DNA from: Watersipora subatra
Lineage: Eukaryota > Bryozoa > Gymnolaemata > Cheilostomatida > Watersiporidae
DNA: 64,000 nucleotides
Direction of reading: 5' to 3'
Assembly (NCBI RefSeq): GCF_963576615.1
Contig: NC_088717.1
Location: forward strand, 39,572,302-39,636,301
Both the position numbers and the translations under genes were made by a program. This document shows, piece by piece, positions 13,797-25,700 of the stretch (position 1 is its first letter; each line of letters begins with the position of its first letter). The notes beneath the pieces are model-generated. The model made no database searches. It was given only the letters and a program-made list of their open reading frames with translations, and was not told where the DNA came from.

Positions 13797-16700
13797 CTCT
13801 CTCTCCTGCACTTTCCCTCACTCTCTCTTTCCTTCCTTTTTGCCCTCACTCTCTCCCTTTTTTTTCTCTTTCTCTCTCTTCCTCCCTACTCTTTTTCTCT
13901 CTCAGATGTCTTGACACTGTTTTTGTTTTTGCAAGATATTACTATGTTAACTCAATTACCAACCAAATGTGGTTTATGCAAACTTCCCTTGTTTGCAAAC
14001 CAAACAAGGGAAGGTAATGTGCTCAGTAGATAATAGTTGGCCACCATATAACATTGAGCTTCCTTGGAGTTATAACTGGTTTTTCATATGATATGGCGAC
14101 TGCGCTAGCCCACAGGTTTTCTTCTGATTCTTCATCTTAGGGTTCCAGCAAGAAAATGCTAGACTAATACACGAGCTTGGCAGAACCCTAAATTGATGTT
14201 TTTCCCATTTCCATCCACTAGAGATGCTTGGCAATAATAACTATAGGCAATATTGTATTACTGCTGTAATAGTTCATAACTCCGAAAGTATATTACTTGC
14301 CTATTTTTGATTTTGATGTTTTTCATATTTTACAAGTATAAGTGAACTACTACACACTAGAATTCTATTTTTAGCTAAAATAGCGAGAAGCCCCATCCAT
14401 TTGATATGTTTTTGCAAAACTTAGACCTCGAGATAAATGCAAAAATTATTCCGTTCTTAGATTTTTTTGTGTCGAAACCTTTTTATATCAATGTGAATAT
14501 TATTAATCTTTTTACTATGGCTATAAGTTAGTATAAACGCAAGTGAATCTATTTTATGTTCTGTATAATTTTAGTTTACCAATTTTTCTTTAAATGTAAA
14601 TGACTTTAAATGTGTTAACTCAGAGACTTCCTTGAAAATTTTCACAAATTTTAATAAAAGTAAATGTAATTCATTTTTGTTCGCGTGTTTTAGCACAGCC
14701 GCCTTAATAATTGAAGTAGACAATTGTTCGCGTGTTTTAGCACAGCCGCCTTAATAATTGAAGTAGACAATTGTTCGCGTGTTTTAGCACAGCCGCCTTA
14801 ATAATTGAAGTAGACAATTGTTCGCGTGTTTTAGCACAGCCGCCTTAATAATTGAAGTAGACAATTGTTCGCGTGTTTTAGCACAGCCGCCTTAATAATT
14901 GAAGTAGACAATTGTTCGCGTGTTTTAGCACAGCCGCCTTAATAATTGAAGTAGACAATTGTTCACGTGTTTTAGCACAGCCGCCTTAATAATTGAAGTA
15001 GACAATTGTTCGCGTGTTTTAGCACAGCCGCCTTAATAATTGAAGTAGACAATTTTTCACGTGTTTTAGCACAGCCGCCTTAATAATTGAAGTAGACAAT
15101 TGTGCTTTAAGATTAGAGTTCAGTGAGATGTCATACATGTATCTAGTAAGCGTAAACATATTAAGCCAGGTCTCTTCTATCTAAAATAAAGTAGATTCTC
15201 TCACTTCAGTTCAGTCAGATCTGTTCCTGTTGTCTTCTCCCTCTTACATATTCGTGCTGCACCTCAGACTCGTGCTTTCCTTGGTTTTCTCAGCTGAGAC
15301 AGTCTGTTAAATATTTTCCATATTCAAAAATATTATCCTGCTTTCAGTAACAAGATTCTCACTCTGTCCGGGAACAACCTGATTTGCTCTTGTAACCTCG
15401 CCTACTTCAGAAGATTTGCTGAGATCACAGATATCTCTTTTCAGCTCGACATGGGGGTAGGCTTTGGTCTTACTTGCTTGTCTGCATTTTGATTAGATAG
15501 ATTAGAGTTTGAACTCCAGTATGATCATATTTTGTCTACTTGCTACATTATCTATATTTTTAATTCTCAAAGTGTGTCTATGTATGTGTCGCTCTTCTGT
15601 CCAGTTATAGTGATATGGTTATAGTAATGAAAAATCACCTTCGCAGTTGATTTGAACTCCCGACATTCAAATTACAGGTTTACAAACAAGTTCTTACGGA
15701 ATCTACTGCTCTTACCATATACTGTATATCCTGTTCATGATTGCACACGCCAAATGTGCACTTTTTATAAAACAGTACGCCCTCAGGTTGCGATGACCCT
15801 GTTATACAATTTTCGTCTTTGTCATACGAGGACAAAAACTTTTTGACTTTTTTCGCCATATGAGATCAACAAAACATTTGTTCGAAATTAAAATTTGGCG
15901 GTGTGCTGATTACGTCGAAACAAATATGCTGATATGTTACTCGCCGAAATCCTTTTAAATGGCTAAAAGAGATATGATCCTCGCTCGCTCCTTATTTCAG
16001 TTCATGCTGTACTTAACTAGCATTTGTTAATACTTCAGCCTTGATGTATTGGTGCTATGGTGCAGTGCAACTAACTATAATTGAGGCGAATCTCTTGCTC
16101 CGTTAGGTGCGTGTGTATAACTAACTTTATTACAAGACATCAGCATATAAAGTTTTACAATGATGATGATGACATGATGATGACATGATGATGACATACA
16201 ATCAAAACATACAGGCAGCCACAGTTGATGGAAATAGCATTCAGTATCCGGTACAAGTCTAATGAGCTAAACAGCAAACACAACAGTTCAGGGTTACTCA
16301 TTTTAAGTTACAGTGAAAATGAAATCGAAAACCGATAAGTAGTAAAATTTTAGCCGATGACAAAGTTGAAGTTTAGTTTAATAGAATACATACTAAAACT
16401 TACCTTTAAGTGTGTTTAGTAAGCTAAATTCAGCTGTTATAATATTCAACATTTATATTATACATTTGTCTCGAAGGTAAGAACTCCCTACGGTACGTGC
16501 TGCATGTAGTTCAATGTAATGTTACATTTTATTGCAGATCATAACCCCTGAATACACTATAGTTGCTGTAAGTAACTATTGTGACTAAGGTTAGCATATT
16601 ATTTTGTTACTAATTTTATTATGTACATAAACATGTACATGTGCATATTAAATTTTGATGATTTTCACCAGGGTTGTTTGCATTAGATAATTACTATGAG

Positions 16701-19700
16701 TTTCTATACCACTTTATACAACATTTTCGTCTTATGATGCCAACACTGAAATGATTTAAAGTCATATAATTGTATACTAAATAATTTTTTATTGTCATAC
16801 ATGAACAGGCAATACAGGCTTTATTTAGCCATTACTTACTAATTATTTTGCATTTTCATTTAAACACTTTTATAGTTGTTTTATTTCTCTAATTTATTTC
16901 AACTGTACAGAGCACTTTTTTCATGGTGTGAAATTTGAAAGTGACAGCTGTTTGACAAGTTTGAAAACCCTTACAGTTCTTTTATTTTTTTCCTAATCTA
17001 TTTTAATCGCCAAAACACTTTTCTTTAACCTAAATTTTGAAAATTAGAATGGTAACTGTTGCCGTATGTTAAATAAAATGAATATTCTGTATAAAGACTT
17101 TGATTACCCAGCAACGCCGAGCATTCAGCTAGTATGATGTAAGAAAAAGTACTGTTATAGAGCATGCACATTAATAGGTTATCTGCTAGTAGCTTTTCAC
17201 AATTTTATGATATCCGATTTGAGTTGCGTGTATGTACTTTGACCGACTTACACTGTCAATAGCCACTACTAATGCAAACACACTCATTAATCCTATTAGT
17301 ACTCTGGCAGTCTGACACGCAATTCAGTAAGAGACTGTCAAGTGTAATAAGTATTTGTACAATTATTCCATGGTGCTGCAAAGTGGCTGAGTGGTGCAGT
17401 TAGTGGTGTGCGTGACTGCTAAGCTAAAGATCTGAGTTTGATTTTTGAGTTTCCTTTTCTTCACCTCTAAGCGTGGCTTCAGACAGACAAACACAGCTCT
17501 TATTATAGTAAAGATTGGTTATTAGCACAATAAAATAATTATGTAATTTATATTAACATTTGCGAAGTAAAACCGAGTTTACCTTGAGTGAGATAAGGTA
17601 TCTCCGAGTCTCTGATCTGCTGTTATTGGCTGACATGACAGACAAATCATCTGCAAATAGAACAAGTTCAAACTCAATTTGGCCAATTTTTGCTCATCCT
17701 TTTTTTGCAATTTCTCAAAAGTTATTTACCGAGAACTGCTCAATTATCAGCGAGTGTACAAGCAAATTTGAGTGCTTGGTGAATGTTGCTAGTCAAGAGA
17801 GTTGTGCTCTGTCGGTCTGGCTGAAGCACAATAACTCAATACTTCACGATTATTTTGACTGGTCCAAGTGAAATTGTTGAACATGACTAGCAGGTGGATA
17901 GTGAATGTTTCACGATTGTTTTGACTGGTCCAAGTGAAATTGTTGAACATGACTCGCAGAAAGGATAGTGAATGTTTTATGTTAATTAAAGATAAATTAT
18001 CTATGCAAAATATTTTTCTATTTTCTGTGCAATGCTAGACATTCACCTAGTACCATACTTTTTGGACTATTAGCTGCTACTTTTTTCTGGTGATTTGAGC
18101 CATGCAGCTAATATAAGGGTGCGGCTATTCTGTGGCTTTTTCTTTCACCGCCAAGACGCATTAACCAGAATCTATGATTAGTGCGCCTCTAGTGGTGAAA
18201 GAAAAAATGAAACAATGCCTAATGGTACTGTTCCGTTAGGCACTAGGTTAAAAAGTGTCGGTTAATACGAAACCGTTTAGCTGTTTTAAACAGTTGAGTT
18301 TTAAACAGTTGAATTCTAAACAGAAACAGCTTTAAACAGCAAAGTTGCTGCCGTGTTAAAAAGCACCGTCCTGAGTTCTGCGACCTATACAGAGGTGCGG
18401 CTTATGTATTGTTTTATTATTGTTTTTTTTGGAAAATAAAGCAGATGTAACTTATATAAGGGTGTAATTTATATTCCGAAAAGTACGACATATAAATTTT
18501 TGGTGTTTCTTTGTTGGACTGTCTTACGCCCCAGGTACAGCAATAACATACACACAAAACAACCGCTTCATACTAAAGTTAAAGTCGCAAGCAGCAGTTT
18601 TCAAACACGCCCGCTAACCACTATGTCATGTGGCCACATTGCCATACTATGAAATAATTCCGGACATACTTATTACATCTGTAAACCTTTAATTACGATT
18701 GGTTGAAATACACACGCTTCATTTAGCACGCTTGAACTACTAAAAGAAAAATATCAGCCCAGACTTCAACAAAATGCTATAAATATTTGTATATATACCC
18801 TAGGACACTTATGTATTCGCGGCATCTAACTTTCGCGCTTTCGCGGTGTAATCCTCTCGCAAAAATTTAATGAGCGAAACTAAACTATCATAACGAACGA
18901 GCAAAAACGCGAAGTTAAATAGCTTTGTTCATTGATATCCACAATAAAATCGTAATATTAGAAATGCAGGCAACTTTCGTCTGTGGTTAGGATAAATGGG
19001 AAATTTCTGGTAAACTCATTATAGCTAATACACCAACTGAGCAGCATGGCAAAGCAATATCAGTTTAGTCACCGAATTTGTAACTGATGAGGATGAAAGT
19101 CTGGTAGGTGAAGTCGTAAAATTGAAGAATAATTATTGCAGTGATGAATTTTATTACCATCCAAAAATAATATCAACCCTCATCAGGTCCAACCACATTA
19201 TCTCTTTCACTGCCAATCATGTACAAATTTGTTACCGGCCTAGTGCCAGCCATTTTACCGAAATTGCCGATATTGCTTCATGATATGTATACAGTATTTT
19301 TCAAGTTCTACTTTAATTATCTGCATAATCACGAAAATCTAAACTGGCTATTATGTCATCAACAACTAATTACCTGTTTTATGACTCGCGCGGGGTAGTT
19401 AATGAACTCACAGAAAAATGTTCGTTTTTAGATTAGAAATTCTCAAACAAAAGTTTAAAATTGTTTCGTTGTTTTAGACTAATTTTATAGAGAAATCTTC
19501 GGACAACACAGTTAATTTCATAAAACACTTAAAGACCGTGGGTTATGTGATCAACAAATAATAAAATCAGGTTACCAGACAATTGCTGAGTGAGTCAGAA
19601 AATGCGTTTATGTCAGTGGCCCCTAGAAAACGCATAAATGCGTTTATGGCAGCGTAAGGGTTATACAGTTTTGGTTGTGAAGTTGGTTGTTACCTATCTA

Positions 19701-22700
19701 TTTTCTTCTTCTTGGGATTCGAGTGTGAAAGTCACGGCGGGAGGGACCTAGACGTCATTGATAGTCTAAGAAACAAATGGCAGCAAGTGATCAAATTGAA
19801 TTGTCGATCTCACCCACACATTTCAACTTGTGGTTTACAAATACGAACTATTCCCAAATTGAATTTTTTTCTTATGTGATGGAAACGTATGTTTCCATCT
19901 CCTTTTCTTTTATATCATTTGGAGTTGTATTCTCTTTTTCATTTATGTAACCACGCCCCTAAAGGAGGCTGGCCTTTGCTACCTTATTTACATATTCAGT
20001 TGTATTTAAGGCAGAGCCTCGGCTCATTTACGTCGTTCAAATACATGCCTTGCATTTGGAACCACACTCTTCTGTTACCTTGCGCAATAGCAGAATCACA
20101 CTGAGCACTTACTCTACTCCAAGACTCAGTCTATGGACTGTGCTTTGGGAGTAGAGCCACAGAAACACTGTCGACCCCGTCGACCTCAGGTCGACCCTGT
20201 CGAACTAGCATAGTACCACTCAGGGAGCAATTCCTGGTGTAAGGTGGTTGATGTGGACCGGTGGTGTAAGTCGACCTAGTCGCCTCCGCGTGTTGGTCAC
20301 GGGCAACCCTTACACAGCCCCTGTGAAGGGTGAATGCAGACCGGTAGAGTAAGCCGACCTAGTCGCCTCTACGTGTTGGTCGCAGGATCCAACATACTGG
20401 TGGCAGCGGTGGGATCTGACCACGGACTTCTAAGATAACCCTTGTAACCATGCCAAGCAGCCGACGGAGTGCTACCAGAGATCTGGCTGAGGCAGAGTTA
20501 CACCATGTCGACCAGATTGGTCAACTGACAGAGGCTATTACTAGAGCCTTACAAATACCCAAGAAGGAAGCTAGCTTCAAGCCACCGAAGTTCGATGGGA
20601 GTGAAGATGTAGAGTTGTTCATCTCCCAGTTCGAAGAGGTTGCGGAAGCTAATGAGTGGAGTGAGAAGGCCACTCTCCTCCACCTGCGTGAGACGTTGAA
20701 AGAGGGAGCCAGAAGCTGTAGTCGAGGGGACTCGCCTGCCTCCATCTTCTCGGCCTTACGCACAAAGTACGGGCTCTCCCCGAGAGAGGCTAAGAGTAGG
20801 CTCCACCTCAAGAGGGAATCCAAGACGAGCCTCCAAGAACACGCAACAGAAATGGAGCGTCTGGTGAAGATAGCGTACGCTGACCTTCCAGACTCCTACC
20901 AATCCAGTATGGCCATGGATGCGTTTTCCCTGACCCTGGGAAACACGCCCCTCCAACGCCACCTTTTGGCAATAAAAGCCCAGAGCTTGGAGGAAGCGGT
21001 GCAGGCAGGGAATGAGTTCCTGCAAATTCAGCCCACTCTTCCTCGGCCTGGTGCCCGACCCATAATAATGACAGTGGAGGAGGAGGAGACTACCCCTGCT
21101 ACAGTCGCCCCCGTCCACTCGGATTCCCCATCAGCCACCCTGAATGACGTCCTGATGGCTATAAAAGGATTAGCAGATGGACTAAGGGAAGGAAATCTGT
21201 TGGGACAACGGGGAGTGGAGAAAAGGGGACCAAAATGTTGGGGTTGCGGCCAGACAGGGCACACCCAACGCCGGTGTCCTCAAGGACAACCACCTCAAGC
21301 CACGAGGTCGGGAAACGGTTCCCATCCACAGCAGTAGGGGGAAGTACTGACTGTGGATCGAATATACCCCTGCAAGGCCAGTGGCAACAGCCACGACGGA
21401 CTAGGCGACACAGGCTCCCCCCCTGCTCGCCACCGGTCCCCTTGCACAACCAGTATCAACCCTTACCTGAGTGTGCAGGTCTCCCACCCTCAGAAGCCAA
21501 GGAAGAAACGTACGTCTGGCCCAAGCCGCCTCGGCCTTCCAAAAAAGGCCCCCAGAGAATGAGCAAAGCCAGACGAACTCACGGAGACGAATCATGGAAG
21601 CCGCATAGTAGCAGCTATTTCTTGCCAGGTCGCATCGGAGGTCAGCCCATCCAGTTTCTCGTGGACACCGGATGCACCTCTAATCTGTTGGGTCGACATG
21701 TCTTTGAGCGCTTACCAAAGGATGTCAAAAGCCAATTAGAGGTTCGGGAGGACTATGGACGGATGGCAGATGGTACCCGGCTGCAGTTTCACGGACTCAT
21801 TACTCTCCCAGTCAGAGTCAGGAGTGTCCAGGTTACTGTATCTCTCGTGGTGTGTGCCCTGAAGGAGGACGCCATCCTGGGCATGCCCTTCTTGGTCGAC
21901 CACCACTGTGAGATGAACTTTCAGCAACCCATGTTGGTGTTAAATGGACAGAAGTTGACCTGCACTGACCAAGAGGGTCGACCCCTGACAAGTGGAGTCC
22001 AAATAATGCGAGCCACAACGCTTCCCCCTCGAACCGAGGTCCTGGTTGCCGGACGTCTCACGTCCTCATCCTACCAACCAGTCGGGTTAATCGAGGGAAC
22101 AAAAAGCGGTTATATGGTGGCCGCCAGCCTACATCAACCCGGTGAGAAAGGGAGAGTAGCCATCCGCTGCATGAATCCCACCGACCATCCAGTCAGCGTG
22201 ACGGCAGGGACGGTCGTGGGACAGTACACTGGAGTCGGGCCGGACGAAATAGGGGTCCCCTGGACAGCGAAGGGAGAGGCCGAGATTTCTAGGGAACCTC
22301 CCCCTTCTGTTTCCAACGTACCTCCCCACATGCTGGACTTGCTCCAACAGGCGGCGCCACACTGCTCGTCCCCTACCGAGCACCGAAGGATGGAAGACCT
22401 TTTGGTCCGTTATGCGGATGTATTTAGCCAAGGAAGCGAGGACGTGGGGCGTACCACCCTGGTACAGCACGAGATCCCCCTTCTTCCAGAGGCACAACCC
22501 ATCCGTCAACACCCATATCGGGTAGGGCACGAGAAAGAAGCCGAAATCGAGCGACAGGTCTCGGCCCTGGAGAAACAAGGCATGATTGAGCCCGCTCACG
22601 GGGCCTGGAGCTCTCCGGTGGTCTTGGTGAGGAAGAAGGACGGGGCGTGGCGATTGTGTGTAGACTATAGAAAACTCAATAGTGTCACTCGCCAGGACGC

Positions 22701-25700
22701 CTACCCCCTCCCCCGGATTGACGAGAGTTTGGACGCCTTGTCCGGCAGCAGGTTTTTCAGTACCTTGGACATGATGAGCGGATACTGGCAGGTACCCCTC
22801 TCCGCCGAGGCCCAGGAACGGTCAGCGTTCGCCACACGCAGTGGGTTATGGAGATGGAAGGTGCTCCCCTTTGGACTGACCTCCGCCCCGGCTACCTTCC
22901 AGCGGCTAATGGAACGCGTCCTCCAAGGGCTACACTGGAAAACCTTGCTGTTGTACCTGGACGACATCATCGTCATGTCGGCAGACTTCTCTAGTCATGT
23001 AACTAGGCTGGCAGAGGTGTTGGAGCGATTGAGACAGGCCGGGCTGAAACTAAAGCCCTCTAAATGCAGTCTGTTCCAGACCCAAGTAAAGTACCTGGGC
23101 CACATAGTTAGCGACACTGGAGTGGCTACCGACCCTGAGAAGATTCAGGCCATCGGTGGATGGGCAGCACCCCAGGATGTGACGCAGTTAAGGTCATACT
23201 TGGGTACCACTGGGTACTATCACCGATACGTGCCTGACTACGCCTCGATCGCCAAACCTCTCACCTTGTTGACCAGCGAAGGGGTCCCCTAGAAGTGGGA
23301 GGAAGAGGAACAGGAAGCTTTCCTTAGGCTCAAGTGGTCACTGACGCACGCTCCAGTACTGGCATATCCCGATCCCTCCTTGCCCTACGTGCTCGATACC
23401 GATGCTAGTAACGTAGGGACCGGGGCTGTGCTATCCCAGGTCCAGCAAGGCAAGGAGCGACCTATAGCCTACTATAGCAAGACCCTCTCCTCCGCCGAAC
23501 GCAATTACTGCGTGACTAGAAGAGAGTTGCTGGCAGTTGTGCTGGCTGTCCGGCATTTCCGGCCCTACCTATATGGCAGGGAATTTACGATCCGGACCGA
23601 TCATGCCTCCTTGGTTTGGTTGCACCGGAGGAAGGAACCCTCTTGCCAGGTGGCCCGGTGGCTGGAGAGCCTGGCCGAACACAAATACCGAATTATCCAT
23701 CGAAAAGGCGTTAAGCACGGCAACGCCGATGGATTGAGTCGACAACAGTGCATCGACTGCCGGCAGTGTGCTGCCATTGAGAAGCGGGACCGGGGGCCAA
23801 CTAGGTCGCAAGTGTGTGACTCTCTAGCAACCCCCGGGACAAATTGGGAAACGGCTGTACCAGTGGACCAAGATCCAGTACAGCCGCCAGGAGATACAGG
23901 AACACCCAGCCCCAACGCCCGCCAGTTGGATGAAGCTGAATGGCCTCGGCTACCCAGCAGTGGACATACCTCAGGGCCCGGCCTCCCGACTCCCACGCCA
24001 ACCAGCCCAGTTCCAGTACGGCTGCCATGCGGTGCGGGGTCACCAGGAGTGTTGGACGACCCTCCCAGAAGGTTTCAAAACCCTCGGTTACGGGCCATCA
24101 AGATGGCAGGTGAAACCGGACTCGTTGAGGGAGCTGGTGAAAGCACGATCCCAAAGGTCCCGGAGCGGTTGACAGTGGTGCAGACTTCGCTAGATGAAGT
24201 ACGGGCATTACAACAGAGACCCGCTACCGACCTTGGGGTAATTTACCAGGCCGTCAGGGACCGGAAGAGAATAGAAGAGGCCATGCTGCAAGTAGGCAGC
24301 CCCGAGCTGCAGCGATTGGCCCGGATGTTCCACCAGCTCCAGCTCGACGAGTCAGGTGTATTGACCCTTCATCTCACTCAGAATGGGCGAGAAAGGGTGG
24401 TGGTGGTATGCCCGCAAACGCTGAGACAAGAAATCCTGTGGAAAGCCCACGAACAAACACACTGCGGTGTGGAGAGGACCTTGAAACGCGTCCAATTGGA
24501 CTGGTACTGGCCGGGCATGGCTGGAGATATCCGGAGGGCAGTTCTCTCTTGCGAAGTTTGCCAGAGGGCCAAGACAGGAAAAGGCCGGACCTCCGGGAAC
24601 AGACAACGGCTGTACGCCGGGAGGCCATGGCAACGCCTAGCCGTAGACTTGGTGGGACCCCTGCCTCAGACCCCTCGAGGAAATAGCTGGGTGTTGGTGC
24701 TCACTGACCATTTCACTCGGTGGTCAGATGCCTTAGCCATCCCCGACGCTACAGCCCCAACGGTAGCTCAGGTCCTGGACGAGAGGATATTCAGCTACTT
24801 CGGTCTGCCCGAAATTATCCACACCGACCAGGGGAGCCAATTCGAGTCCTCCTTATTCCAAGAGCTATGTGACTTGTGGGGAGTCGACAAATCTAGGACC
24901 ACTCCGTACCACCCCGAAGGGAATGGTGTGGTCGAAAGAAATAATCGTGTATTGGGTGACTCCCTACGAGCCCTCTTGCTGGGCAGAGGACAAGAGGATT
25001 GGGATCAGTTACTGCCACAAATCATGCGGACGCTGCGAGGTTTACCGCACTCCGCCACTAAGGAAACACCCAATTACTTGATGTTGGGTCGAGAGCTTCG
25101 TCTTCCTGACCAGTTGCTGTATGGAAACAGGCTGGAATCATTTACAAGCATACACGAGTATGTCCAGACTGTTCACGACCGGTTGATGCAAGCCCACACT
25201 CTCCTCCGAGATAGACAGAAGGAAATTGTGTCAACCGATGTGAGAGAGCCTCCGCTATTCAATGAGGGTGACCTCGTGTGGTTACTAAGCAAGCGGCGGA
25301 GAAGAGGGGAAAATCCGAAACTAGCGGCCAAGTATGTGGGACCCTATCGCGTACTAAGGAGTCACGAAAATCATACTTACGAAATAGAAAGGTATGGACA
25401 GCGATCTATTCAAGCTGAAGGAAGGTTAAGACTCTGTCGCCCTAGTCCGGTGCAACAAGGACGAGCCCCAGTTGAAGTCGAGCCTGCCCGACGTCCTAAC
25501 ATGAGAGGTCACCCCCGAAGACGAGTCTCACGAGGAAACAATAATCCGGATGCCGCTATTCTAGAGCCATTCCTGCCTAGCCGACTAACGGAGTTACCAA
25601 TACCCCAGTCGCCGGGAAGATTGGAAGCACTTCGGTTTCCCGGCGAAGATTCCTTGGTCTCTCCAGGGGAACGCAACCCTAACTCGATGGCTGACCCCGA

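Noticed and set aside
13594..14033. Ser/Leu frames around the CT tract
   Set aside because: Microsatellite artefact.
14680..15103. Regular 47-bp array that could suggest a CRISPR
   Set aside because: Units are contiguous with no unique spacers, in a eukaryotic intron.
17560..17871. 103-codon open frame
   Set aside because: No splice context or recognisable domain; its end lies in a local duplication. Left unassigned.
19889..20104. 71-codon frame repeated identically at 26086-26301
   Set aside because: It lies inside both LTRs; the identity reflects the repeat, not a conserved gene.
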